Below are positions 29,750 to 39,382 of a stretch of 53,869 nucleotides of DNA, one piece after another. Each line of letters starts with the position of its first letter. The first letter of the stretch is position 1. The position numbers and the translations under genes were made by a program. Source of the stretch: Gracilariopsis chorda (lineage: Eukaryota; Rhodophyta; Florideophyceae; Gracilariales; Gracilariaceae); NCBI GenBank assembly GCA_003194525.1, contig NBIV01000348.1:1-53869 (forward strand), in the 5' to 3' direction. The notes beneath the pieces were generated by a model, which saw nothing but the letters and a program-made list of their open reading frames with translations, ran no database searches and was not told where the DNA came from.

Positions 29750-31761
29750 TACAGGCATTGGATGGAAATCATGCGCCTTTTGGGGCGTGTCTTCTTCACT
29801 ATGAAGCAGTAACAAATCATCAGATTTTCTTACACGCGAGAGTCCAACATAGACCTAACCCGACGGAAAAAAGGTTGTTCCAAAGTCAATTATGATTTTT
29901 TTCAGCGCTTGTCCTTGCCATTTATGCACAGTTGCTGAAAATGCTAATCTGATGGAAAACTGTCAACGTTCGATTTTCACATCTGCAAACTCAAAGACGA
30001 CGTCAATGCGATACAGTGAAAAGCTGTACTGAATTTCCCCATGTTCCTCAATGCCGGAAAGTCGAATCACTCTGCTAGAAATGCTGGTAACGATAAGAAT
30101 CTTTCAATTCAGCAAGTGCCGATGAAGTGCATTTCGAATAAACATAACAGGAACACCCAACTTCACTTTCAAATGATGGTGCGGGACTCCAGTTGGAGCG
30201 TAGTTATAGGGCAGTTCAGGTCCAATGATACTATTTGTCTGAGATTTTTCACCGTTTGGCCCTCGACTGGAAAAAATCGTCGTTACAGAAGTCAAGTCAA
30301 GCATCCTTCCTGGGAAATACTCCAAAGCGTTCTGGTTATGTTCCTCAACTAATTGATTTGTTGCAGCAACAATCAATCGGTTGAGCTTGACATCTTCCTT
30401 CTTCCTTGTTGTAAACCATTTCTACAGCAACCTGTATGCTTCATGTACATCTGACAAAGACAAAAGTGGAAGCCTTGCAGATGCTGGAAACGTCCCACGA
30501 CCAAGACTGAGCAAGCCTTGAAAAATACTTCGATCGTTTTGTTGACGAACCTGTTCTATAGGGCACGGAACTTTCATTTTTCTGTCCCAAAGCTCGCAAG
30601 AGTACCATGGAAGCTCCCGTAGGAGATGCAATGGAATAACACGAATTGTTCTATCCCTTTCGGATAATTTTCTTTTTCTTGGAACCACTGGAAGCAGTTG
30701 CATATAGTGGCCGGCCATGACTACAACCATGCCTCTGAGGTCTTTGGTAGAGTTTCATAAGTCCTTCAGTACGGTGCTCAAAATCTAAAAGAGCATTTTC
30801 GGGCACATTGAAGCTTCATCAATTACCAGCAAAAAAGTATTCCAGACTAATTCTGCTCTCTGTAATCATGGTCTCTACTTGGAAAGTGTCCAACACTCTC
30901 TACTTTTCGAATATTTGTTGTCATCGACTCCCAATCCGAGCAAACTATGCAGAGTTCTTCCACCTTCATATAATGCAGCAGCAATACCTGTCGTGGCTGT
31001 CATCTGCACAAATAGCCCTTCGGGCTCAACAATATCTCACGGCAAATATAGGAGATAGGTCTTCCCTCTCTCCGCTCGTCCTTGTACGAAGGAAACGCTT
31101 CCGTCTGTGTTGAGTCTTTCAGACTCTTCCATTCTCTCTCTGTATTGTATTGTTCTCATTATTTTGTGAAAAAGTGCTTCTGAGCTGCTTTCAGATCATC
31201 ATATTGCTCTTTTAACATTCACATGGTCCTCGAAGAAGAGCTGCGACGTACTTCACCTCTTTCCTCTGCTAATTGCAGTTCACTCTCTCACACATGAAGT
31301 TTTGATACAGTATGATGAAAAAAGCTATCATTTCTGATAAGCAGACCACCATGTCTGTCCGAAATCTTAATGATTTCTCGAAGTAGTTCTTCTCTTCTTT
31401 GTGCTCTGTTTCCCTCGGTTATATCTGCAGTTAGAGCTCGTTCGTGCTTTTCAATCACATTTCTAGGATTTACCTCTTGTTGAAAGAAAGTGAAGACCAA
31501 GTAACGCAGCTCAGCAGGAGTAGAATGGTATCCTACTGCCTCATCAAAAGCCATTTCGTACTCGTCACCATGGATACATAGTCCAAGGGCTACTGCCGCC
31601 TCTCTATAAGTTGACTGAGATTCACTCCCAACACGTTTCGGATCATCAAAGAAGCTGAATGCAGAGTTTATGAGCAATATTTGAAGAGCGAAGAGTTCAG
31701 GATTTGCGGGAGATGCAAATCTGATTCGACTCACAACTCGATCATTTTCGGGTTGTCGCAC
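29750..31761 (-). pseudogene. Helitron PIF1-type helicase region, broken
   Basis: RFASPANPELFALQILLINS and YREAAVALGLCIHGDEYEMAF (31700-31560) belong to the region leading into the helicase. Eroded Walker A reads GERGKTYLLYL (about 31055), followed by TATTGIAAALYEGGRTLHSL. Walker B is LLVIDEASMC (about 30815). Next come VVVMAGHYMQLLPVVPR (30710), IVAATNQLVEEHNQNAL (30370), LKVKLGVPVMFIRNA (30145), and the final LAFSATVHKWQGQALKKIII and VYVGLSRVRKSDDLLLL (about 29940-29830). The order is that of a full helicase, but in several frames with stops. Confidence 0.88.
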
Positions 31762-31860
31762 GACGTCAATTCGTGGACTTCCTCCATACCGAGTAGATTC
31801 AGACTCTGGTGCAGAGCGGGGTAGCTTATCTTATACACGTACAGCCTCGTAGTATGTCAT

Positions 31861-33261
31861 TTAATCCAGATCCATGTACCGGGAGGGGCATTTGAGATAT
31901 CTTTCCAGCAGGGAAGACTTCAGACGTGTAGGCAGTCTTCCGTTTCGAATCAAAACCCGTCGCTCTACAAGGAGATTTATGTCAAGTGCCTCTCCAGTTG
32001 GGTTGATGCGAAGGTGCCTGAACTCAATGAGGTTCCATGCAGCTTCAACCACGCCCACCACTCTCGCTCTCATGTATGCCGTGATCTCATTTTGAAACAT
32101 GTCGCTCTCTGCAACTGATTGGCTTTCCGTTCAGCTTGATACAACCAAATCCTGTTCTTTGGTACTCTTGAAAGCATACTTCATCAGGTATGTTGCAGCG
32201 CTGCCACCTTGGGTTCTTTCAAAATTGATGTGAGCCTTGTACTTCATTGTGAGATCCAGATGGTACAGAACCACTTTCAAATCAACTGTCCTTCTTCTTC
32301 GATAGGTCACTCGGTTTTTATACTAATTTATCGTTGTTTCAACCAAAATATCCTGTCGATCATACCCAAATCGGCAGATCCCGTCAGACGTACAACCACG
32401 GCAGTATGGAAAGAGTCTGTGCATATTGAATTTCCTCACCAATGTTCGGAGTTCCTGGTCTTCAGGCGAATTACCCCGAGGCAGTTCGGCTTTGATCAAA
32501 GTATCAATGATCTTAGGATCTTCAATTACGTTCCCGTCCAGCCAAAGAAGAATGTGATGATGTGGAGCATTTCTCTCCTGGAACTCAAGTTTGGCGGCAA
32601 CCCCAATGCATTTCAAGCCAAGGAGCTGTTCTGAATTAATCTGTAGATCTTTCGTGATAGAATTTTCATACCGGTTGTATACTCTTGCAATAAGACCTGG
32701 CCTATCAAAAAAAACGGCTTCTGTCTCCCTGTGGAGAAAATGCGCCGGTGTTTTGATTGTCCATTCTAAGCCTTTTCATCTCTTTCCGCCATACGCTCAT
32801 GGTAGCAGTGACGAAAAGCGTTGGAGAGCCCAATCAAGCGACCACTGCTTGCACATCCAGTCCTTTTTGTCTCCAGTACGGCGGACAGATTTTGTGATTA
32901 CCTGGAAGGAAGAGTCTACCAAAGGGCCGAGCTCATCTGTTCCGGTACGGTTTATAGCCCGCAGCTCATGGTCTTCAACCATTCTAGTCTGTTCTGTTTC
33001 CAAGTAACAAAGTCCCAAGTTTTCACATTTTGTGCTAGTACGAAGCAAGCATTGCGGAAGAATACCGTCAGACTTCAGTAGCACATTATCGGTATACAGT
33101 CTTCGCTGCGAGTTTTCTGCCCATATTAGGCTCCTTTCGTGTCGGTTGTTTGCATCCCTGGATGAAGTACATGTTTCTGTATCATACGGGGCATGAATCG
33201 CACGGTAAGGGTAGAGCAGTGGATAAGCCCCTTTCTCAGTGTCAATTGAATCAGGCTTCAA
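31861..33261 (-). pseudogene. Helitron Rep (HUH nuclease) region, broken
   Basis: From right to left: GAYPLLYPYRAIHAPYD (33230) opens the Helitron-like N-terminal region. FQERNAPHHHILLWLDG (32560) is the HUH motif region, in which the usual H-U-H reads HHH, followed by DTLIKAELP, a typical next block, and LVRKFNMHRLFPYCRG. FQNEITAYMRARVVGVVEAAWNLIEF (32090) matches the conserved block before the helicase. Rep would nick and join single strands; the frame is broken at least three times. Confidence 0.85.
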
Positions 33262-35254
33262 ACGCTTGTACGTGAGAACTCGACGTCAACGATTTCCGGT
33301 TGACATGTGATGGGATTCTCTTGCCCCTACCAGCTGGACAACTGGGGCTGCTCACCTGAGCAGTCCACTTGGCTAAATGAGGAAAGCTCTCATTGCAAAA
33401 GCTCTGCCTCTGCTGTTTTCTGGTAAAGGTCCTGCACCGGAGTTTACCTCGATTCGGGCTTCATAGGCTTCTTGATAATTCAGGACAACTATTTCTTCCT
33501 AAACAGCGTCTGCAGGGATGTCCAGAGTAGACTCGTCCACGTTTGATCTCCTCCGAACACTTTCGTCTGTCCTGAACGAAGTTATATACCTCTTTCGGAC
33601 AATGTCTGGTCTTGATTTCCAGAGATCGTATAACGTTGGAACCATTTATCGAATATTTGGGTGAGATACCATTCTTATCGTGAAAGAAGAAGAAGAATCC
33701 CATCAATTAAGACTGGGAGGACCTTCCCACCACAAATATGAGTAGTGTACGTCCTAGCATGGAAAAAAGAGAAACACAGCGCCTTGAAGTCGAAGAAATG
33801 ATGGACCTCTACCCAGAACGTAGTTCATATTCATGAATGTGACAACGGTTGAAAAAACCATATTTAGGAGTGTTGATAGCGTTTGAAAAGAACATAAGAG
33901 ATATATGTTTTCAAGTTGCGAATTGGTATGCACTCGTCTGACAGGAACTCCCAGCAATCTGGAGCTTTTATATGCACAGCATATTCCTTCCGTCTCCGCA
34001 CCATACAGAACTGCGGCACAATACATGTAAATACGAATAAAAAGCACCCACCCCGAATCTTCGAGAGGAAATCAAGTTGCTCGGTGACCGTTTCCACTGC
34101 ATGTCCCAAAATACGCCGGAAGTGTGCCTGGGACTGGTTGGTACTCCAGATATGAAGAGCTTGGACGTGCAAAGCCTTAACGATTATTTTCTGCCCTTTC
34201 ATCCTAGTAATGTTTCGCTCCATAGTCAATGCCTTGAAGAGGTCTCCCAGCGAACCGCATTACCGTCCTATCTCGTGCCTGTTGAGTTCTGCAATAATGT
34301 AAGGAGTTCATGTAAATCTCTTCAGGGTTATGAGGTTCAATAATATGTTAGGAAAGCTTGGTTCTAGTACCTAGGTTCCCTGTGCAAGCTCATTGGTTAT
34401 GTATCGATGATGCACGGGCTTTATATAATTTATTTGGGCAAAAGTCTGCTTCCGACTGGGGTTCACTACGTCATGGTGGCCGTGAATGCGAAGAAGAACT
34501 CATGTTGGATTTTATGAACCGGAAAGAGATTGAGAGACTTAGTGATCATCTTTCGACGGAACATGTACGCTCCCTGTCACTTAAGTAGAGAACGAGTGTT
34601 GCACAATAGTGTTCTCCATGATATTTACGTACACATATTTTCCTTATTTTCTGAAAATATTCTTAACAGCAGCAGTACATTGATAGTTTACATAAGTAGT
34701 ACAAGTACATATGGATTGCATTCTTATTCAGTGTTGGTTTCAAAGGTTAATACATATCAAATAAGGTTTTAACGACGTATGCAGCGTATAGTTAAATCCT
34801 ACTCTTGTTACAGGGTTCTACGTTTATAGTACTTTGTGGCCTACGTGTGCAATACATAGATTAAACCTATTATTGTTAGAAGGGTATACGTTTGCAGTAC
34901 TGTGCAGCCTACGTATGCATTACGTAAACTATAACACCTTTTTGTGTGCATGTTCTTTCCTTCTTCGAAACATCTCAAGTGCTTGAACCTGAATTCGGTT
35001 TGTTTGCTGTTTGCCTTGGCTTTCTGGCAGAAATGCATCGGAGACCTTAGAAAAGCTCATCGGGTATACTCTAAATACGAAGAGCCACCTCTCGATGGTC
35101 AGTTCACTTCCCTGCTCGGTTGCAACAATCGTCTGGCCTTCGCAAAACTTGGGAGCTCAAGATGTAGTGGCCGCAACGCATTCCCGAATCTCCTGCGGCT
35201 ACCCGAGTACCACTTAAGACGAGCTCTATCAATGACTTCACGCAGTGTCACACT
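33262..35254. other. No assignable gene; flank between Helitron and Harbinger
   Basis: Open stretches such as 33864-34229 (minus, 121 codons) show no motif I know and may be chance. The Helitron 5' end should lie in the left part. The only clear structure is the tandem duplication at 34788-34923. Confidence 0.4.
34788..34923 (+). repeat. Diverged tandem duplication, 2 x 68 bp
   Basis: Copy 1 (34788-34855) and copy 2 (34856-34923) share ATAG-TTAAA, TTGTTA, TACGTTT, AGTACT, GCCTACGT and TGCA.TAC at the same spacing. They differ at roughly a quarter of positions, so the duplication is old. Confidence 0.75.
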
Positions 35255-35271
35255 GGGTGCATGCAGAAATC
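35255..35271 (+). repeat. Left terminal inverted repeat of the Harbinger element
   Basis: GGGTGCATGCAGAAATC is perfectly repeated in inverted orientation at 37807-37823. The sequences inside then differ. Confidence 0.88.
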
Positions 35272-35465
35272 AACAGAACGCCAGCCCACCAGAATTTTGG
35301 CGCCTATCCTGTTGTCTTCAGAAATGGGCCGCCAAACCAACGCGCCAAATATTGGCGCCAAAGAAGCAACCCAAACCCCTTCAGTTCCATCGCTTGGCAC
35401 CATAATAACCACGTCGTAAATGATCTCAGATCAACCTTCTGCTCTCTACATGCTCTTTCCCAACC

Positions 35466-36315
35466 ATGGCACAAGCCAATACCAGCCTTTCTATTCCCTC
35501 TCTTTCCCAATCTCATAACCAAAACGAGCAAGCACAGCCTTCTCAAAACCAAACACATAATGTAGATAAAAGTGCTGCAGCCGCCAAGAAGTCACCAAAA
35601 AAAGCAACCAAAGGTCGTTCAGGAGCTCCTAACTACACCAGCACCGACGTTACTGCTCTTCTTGACATTGTGGAAAAGGTGGAACCTATTGGAGCAAACA
35701 TGTGGGCGGTTGTAGAGCAGGAATTTGAGTTATGGAGCAAAGCCAACGTCCGACCATCTCGATATATGGATTCACTCAAGAATAAGTTTGATAAGCTCTG
35801 CAATGCAAAAAAAACCGACAGGTGACCCATCCTGTCCACCAAATGTTCTTCGAGCAAAACATATCGCTCGCGATATACAGAGTACGATAGCAGCAAAACT
35901 GGTAGGAGACTAAGAAAGCGATGTAGAAGAAACCGACACACGGAACGACAGTGGATGTGACAAGCAACCAGGCGACGCAGGAATCGGTGTTCGCGAAAAC
36001 CGTAGGCCTATTGCCCAAGCTGGACTACACGCGAAGAAGCCCAAAACGGAAGATATTATGACCAGTAGTATTGAGAGCATGACCAAGTTTATGGGCATAA
36101 TAGCCACTTCTATGTCGGTCCCGGACCGAATATCGAGCACAATGCAGAACCAGGAGGTTATCATTCAACAGGCAGTGCAGAAAGAAGTCGCATATCTAAA
36201 GAAGACAGTTCATGAAACCATGACGGACACGAAAACGATGATTGTGGGACTCAATGCCGCCGTTCAGGCTTTAGAGGGAACGCTCTCTTCGACAGTGCAG
36301 AGGGAAAATTCTTAG
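35466..36315 (+). pseudogene. Myb/SANT-like (DUF6818-like) Harbinger accessory protein, one frameshift and one stop
   Basis: Harbinger elements need a Myb-like DNA-binding partner for transposase import and target binding. The first frame (35466-35825) has a low-complexity N-terminus, then GRSGAPNYTSTDVTALLDIV, EPIGANMWAVVEQEF and RYMDSLKNKFDKLCNAKK, the pattern I know from DUF6818. At a run of eight A (35807-35814) the frame shifts by one base. The continuation reads PTGDPSCPPNVLRAKHIARDI, as expected for the domain end. A TAA follows at 35911, and the same frame then continues for 134 codons with a helical C-terminus (QNQEVIIQQAVQKEVAYLKK). So one homopolymer indel and one stop break it, unless a short intron or sequencing error explains them. 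Confidence 0.8.
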
Positions 36316-36451
36316 TAAGAAAATCATTCGTTCTATATCGAAAGTCGCCGAGCTTTCGCTCGCGCGGGGCCTTGCTTTGCTGGCAAAGTGCGCCTTAAAG
36401 CTCGCTGGCGCTCGCATTCGCGCACTTGGCTCCTCAGGCTGCGTCCCGCGC
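36316..36451. terminator. GC-rich structured spacer between convergent Harbinger genes
   Basis: The spacer contains several short inverted repeats, for example CTTTGCTGGCAAAG (36372-36385), and CTCGCTGGCGCTCGC. It must carry the 3' ends of both genes. No clear AATAAA signal is present, so the terminator call rests on position and structure only. Confidence 0.35.
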
Positions 36452-37642
36452 TCACTGATCAAAAGATATATACGTGTTTGCGATTTGATTTCTTCCCATT
36501 GTGCGCGTCCTAAAGTTAAGTAAACGTACGGCCAGTTCAATTATGATAGCTCTTCTGTTGGAATCCGTTGTTAAGGTTGCCTTAAGGCGACCAACTGGAC
36601 CTTTGATAGCACGTATACCCCACTCAGCACTCTGCCGCTCACTTGGCATAATGCGTTGCATAATAAGGTCTATGGCAGCCAGTGCTTTCGATTCAGGAAT
36701 GTCGCGCGTTTCGTTCGTTTTCCTTTCTCTAATAATCTTTCCATTAGTGCATTTAGTGTTGTTGACAAAAGCGGAATCACCTAGTATAGCCATCCCTGGA
36801 TGTGTCATAGTGTCTGAAAGTTTAGGGTAGTACAGACCAGAAAGTCCAGCAAGCCTTGTGTCGTGCCAGCTCCCCGGGAAGTTTATGGCGACGTGTATTA
36901 TCTCTCCATGAAAGTTAAACACAAAAAGATTAGTAACCTCTACTTGTTGCGTGTATCCTTCGTAGTAGGCATTCTGTAAATGACGATCTCCATATTCCTG
37001 GCACTTGAAACGGCCTCCGTCTGTCACAGCAAAAACGCCTTTAAGCAGCGGACCAAAGTGTCTGTTGTTCTCCAAAAGTGCCGCAGATTCTTTTTGTTCG
37101 TCAAAAGACGGCCAGCGCACACCAAACCGGTCTTGTTTGTCTGCTTTTGTTGCTTTAAGAAGCACATGTAGGGCATAATCCAGCCAGACCCCTAGAGATG
37201 ATGGAACTACACCAAAGAAAGGGCAGAGTTGATATGCTTTAGATGAGAATTTCAAGTAGTACAATGCCATTCCCAAAAAATCTACGCTCTGTAATAAGGG
37301 CTTCCTTCCTTGCGATGAATGCGTCCTTCGATACGGACTATTGAATGTAGATTGTGTGCGCGCATTGGAGAAAAGTGGAAGCATATCGTTGAGTAAAACA
37401 CTTTTGGTAAAGTTGGTGGTTATGATAAAATCTTGGTCAGTGCCGTGGAGGAGAATTTGCTGCCATGGTGTTGGTTGATGAATGTATCTGAGATGTAGGA
37501 TGCCACGACGGGTGTGGTAAGCCGAATGGTGAGAACGCCTTGCCCGTTTTCGGCGTTTGGTTAATATATGTGAGCACGCAAGTATCGTTAAATAGGCAGC
37601 AACACAAGCCGAAACAGCAGCTTTGTGGATTCTCGAGACCAT
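36452..37642 (-). CDS. PIF/Harbinger DDE transposase (396 aa, open)
   Basis: The ORF starts at an ATG (37642) and is uninterrupted. It is DDE_Tnp_4-like. Candidate catalytic residues are Asp208 in GVFAVTDGGRFKC, Asp289 in AILGDSAFVNN and Glu340 in RQSAEWGIRAIKGPVGRLK, with the usual NFPGSWHDTRL block between the first two. The length is normal for the family. The first 60 residues are basic and may be a nuclear-localisation region or an over-long start. It converges on the Myb-like gene with 136 bases between stops. First Asp and Glu sit in slightly unusual contexts (TDGG instead of IDGTH; SAEW instead of a VE pair), so activity is uncertain. Confidence 0.9.
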   Translation of the reverse strand: MVSRIHKAAVSACVAAYLTILACSHILTKRRKRARRSHHSAYHTRRGILHLRYIHQPTPWQQILLHGTDQDFIITTNFTKSVLLNDMLPLFSNARTQSTFNSPYRRTHSSQGRKPLLQSVDFLGMALYYLKFSSKAYQLCPFFGVVPSSLGVWLDYALHVLLKATKADKQDRFGVRWPSFDEQKESAALLENNRHFGPLLKGVFAVTDGGRFKCQEYGDRHLQNAYYEGYTQQVEVTNLFVFNFHGEIIHVAINFPGSWHDTRLAGLSGLYYPKLSDTMTHPGMAILGDSAFVNNTKCTNGKIIRERKTNETRDIPESKALAAIDLIMQRIMPSERQSAEWGIRAIKGPVGRLKATLTTDSNRRAIIIELAVRLLNFRTRTMGRNQIANTYISFDQ

Positions 37643-37681
37643 TCGGAGCGGTCTTACGGTCGGACAAGGTTTGGCGGACGG

Positions 37682-37728
37682 TTTGGCGATCAGAATGGAC
37701 CCTCGGAGGGTCCATTCTGATCGCCAAA
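37682..37728. promoter_or_regulatory. 23-bp perfect inverted repeat upstream of the transposase
   Basis: Two 23-base arms are separated by one base; the left arm begins TTTGGCGATCAGAATGG. It lies 40 bases before the transposase ATG, and each arm end holds the TTTGGCG motif found elsewhere in the element ends. It is a likely protein-binding or regulatory site. Confidence 0.7.
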
Positions 37729-37806
37729 TCTGGCGAGCAGCCGACCAAATTGGTGCAGACTTGGCCTTTATTTATTGGCTTACATTTGACCAGAAGGCCA
37801 ACTGGC

Positions 37807-37823
37807 GATTTCTGCATGCACCC
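37807..37823 (-). repeat. Right terminal inverted repeat of the Harbinger element
   Basis: Forward strand GATTTCTGCATGCACCC, the exact reverse complement of the left repeat. Confidence 0.88.
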
Positions 37824-38066
37824 TGTCGGTCGCGAATGTTGCGGAATGTGCCAGACATTGCTGGAACACACGTGTAGAATTTTCCAGTAGTGTCTAGCAC
37901 ATTGCACACTTTGTTGGCCCAGCAAAGACTACAGTATTTTAGTGAAGCTGGCGCATATTGTCGCTCTATTATTGGTTAGTGTGCAGCTCCAGAGGTCTCT
38001 AGAAGCCAATGGAGTAACCTAGAAGCACAAATGAGTAACTAGCAAGTAGAAATGCGTATTTGGCTC
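37824..38066. other. Spacer between Harbinger and solo LTR
   Basis: About 240 bases without a coding frame or repeat that I can recognise. Confidence 0.5.
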
Positions 38067-38071
38067 GTTTG

Positions 38072-38959
38072 TGTAGTGCACGCCCTTCTTAAGGGGGGGG
38101 ATTCCAGGCACTGGTTCATTATTTCCGATACATCGGGTATGGCACTTACTACACTGTTATGAACAGGAGCAATGCGGCGACAGTGGGCATACACGTGGTG
38201 CACGGCATAGCCGGAATGCGCCGGCAACGGCTCGCTCACGTGTCACACGGGTGGTGGTACTGTAGTGGATACATGGTTAGAAATATTCTATTTATTTATT
38301 TATTTATTTAGTTATTACACTGGGTAGTCTACTGTACTTAGTGCAGCGGCAACCGCCGCTGCACCTCAGTAAACTTCCCCAACAAGGGTGTTCCTGCTTA
38401 GAATCTTCCCGAAGAAGGGTGTCTAACCAAGGACTTGGCTCCGAACATTCACGCCTTCGGCGGTACTCGACTCCACCACGGAGAGGTATCCCGTTGCATA
38501 CGGTTTGTTCAACCCCCTTGCTCGCTTAACAGAACCCATCTCTGGGATACCAGTCTACTCACAGTTGTGGCTTCGCCGTGTATACGGTTTCACCCGGCCC
38601 TGCCGATATCCATCGAGTCCCTCTTGTGACTCGCCCCCTTTTCCCTCACTTCCCTATTCCTTTTCCTTTTCTTTTTCCCCTTTTTTGGGTAGCCCCCGCT
38701 ATCCGCGGCTCACACCGACTCATTGTCGTGTGCGCCACCGTTTGGACTCGTGCCTCCTACTTCGAGCAATACACCGTGTGGACGGAGCTTCTCTGGTTTG
38801 TCAGCTACCCCTTCCTACGCAAGTCGTGAAGGCTGACCTCGGCTTACAACCGACCTAGTCGTGTCATCCCTGGAAGGGCTCTGCTACTGCGTTCAACTCG
38901 TGAGAGGAAGATCCCGAACGTCTTCGTGGTGTTCTCCCGTCGCCGGGCATTGCACCACA
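38072..38959 (+). repeat. Solo LTR (B) of the element A family
   Basis: The block is nearly identical to the A 5' LTR (6334-7225 reversed). It begins TGTAGTGCACGCCC and ends GCATTGCACCACA, and is flanked by GTTTG on both sides (38067-38071 and 38960-38964), a 5-bp target duplication. No primer site or gag follows, so the internal part was lost by recombination between two LTRs. The hairpin GTGCAGCGGC/GCCGCTGCAC (38341-38364) is perfect in this copy. Confidence 0.93.
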
Positions 38960-38964
38960 GTTTG

Positions 38965-39382
38965 TAGTGCCTCTAAACACTATAAAAAGAGGTTCTGAGC
39001 TTCGGACTTCGGTATGAACTCACCTCAACAATCGACCAACATCTAAGCCCCACCCCCTATCAACCTTCAGCCACTTCAACTATCATCAACAACCAGTGAG
39101 GCGTTCGCCGCTGGATAAAGGGCTTCTAGTGAGGCGTGTGCCGCTGGTTGTCCAATAGGGTGGGGAAGTACCGTCGCTAAGACCGGTTGAAGCGCCTTAG
39201 GCGTGGACGGGAGACGGGTAGTGTGTACCAAAGGGTTTTCTGTCGTCTGTGAGCCCCACCGGAGCTTTGTACGGATAACGGTGTCGATCGAAAGACCTGG
39301 TGATTTCCGGACGGAAGTACTTGACGGGAAGCTATCCGCAGGTGACGTGCCGTGCAAATTTTCCTGCAAAGGGCCAGCTTGG
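38965..39382 (+). promoter_or_regulatory. Possible host promoter and leader, interrupted by element C
   Basis: TATAAAAA at 38981-38988 is followed by a pyrimidine/CA-rich stretch that looks like an untranslated leader (CAACATCTAAGCCCCACC). The first ATG (39014) opens only a 10-codon frame. Element C inserted at 39382, so any gene served by this promoter would be cut there. On the minus strand an open frame crosses the insertion site from the right flank (49143 onward), which may be chance. Confidence 0.3.

Larger units (their letters stand above)
29690..33261 (-). mobile_element. Helitron, inactive (rolling-circle Rep plus PIF1-type helicase)
   Basis: Minus-strand fragments give, in order, an N-terminal YPLLYPYRAIH block, a Rep/HUH block, a middle region and all main blocks of a PIF1-like helicase. 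This combination is specific to Helitrons. The reading frame changes many times and contains stops. The terminal TC and hairpin-CTRR ends were not found with confidence, so the limits given are those of the coding similarity. Confidence 0.88.
35255..37823. mobile_element. PIF/Harbinger DNA transposon with 17-bp terminal inverted repeats
   Basis: The left end GGGTGCATGCAGAAATC (35255-35271) is matched exactly, inverted, at 37807-37823. Between them lie a Myb-like accessory gene on the plus strand and a DDE transposase on the minus strand, converging tail to tail. This two-gene content and the GGG start are typical of PIF/Harbinger. The flanking triplets (ACT at left, TGT at right) do not match, so the expected 3-bp duplication has decayed or the boundary is off. 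Seven TTTGGCG motifs lie in the subterminal regions. Confidence 0.9.
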
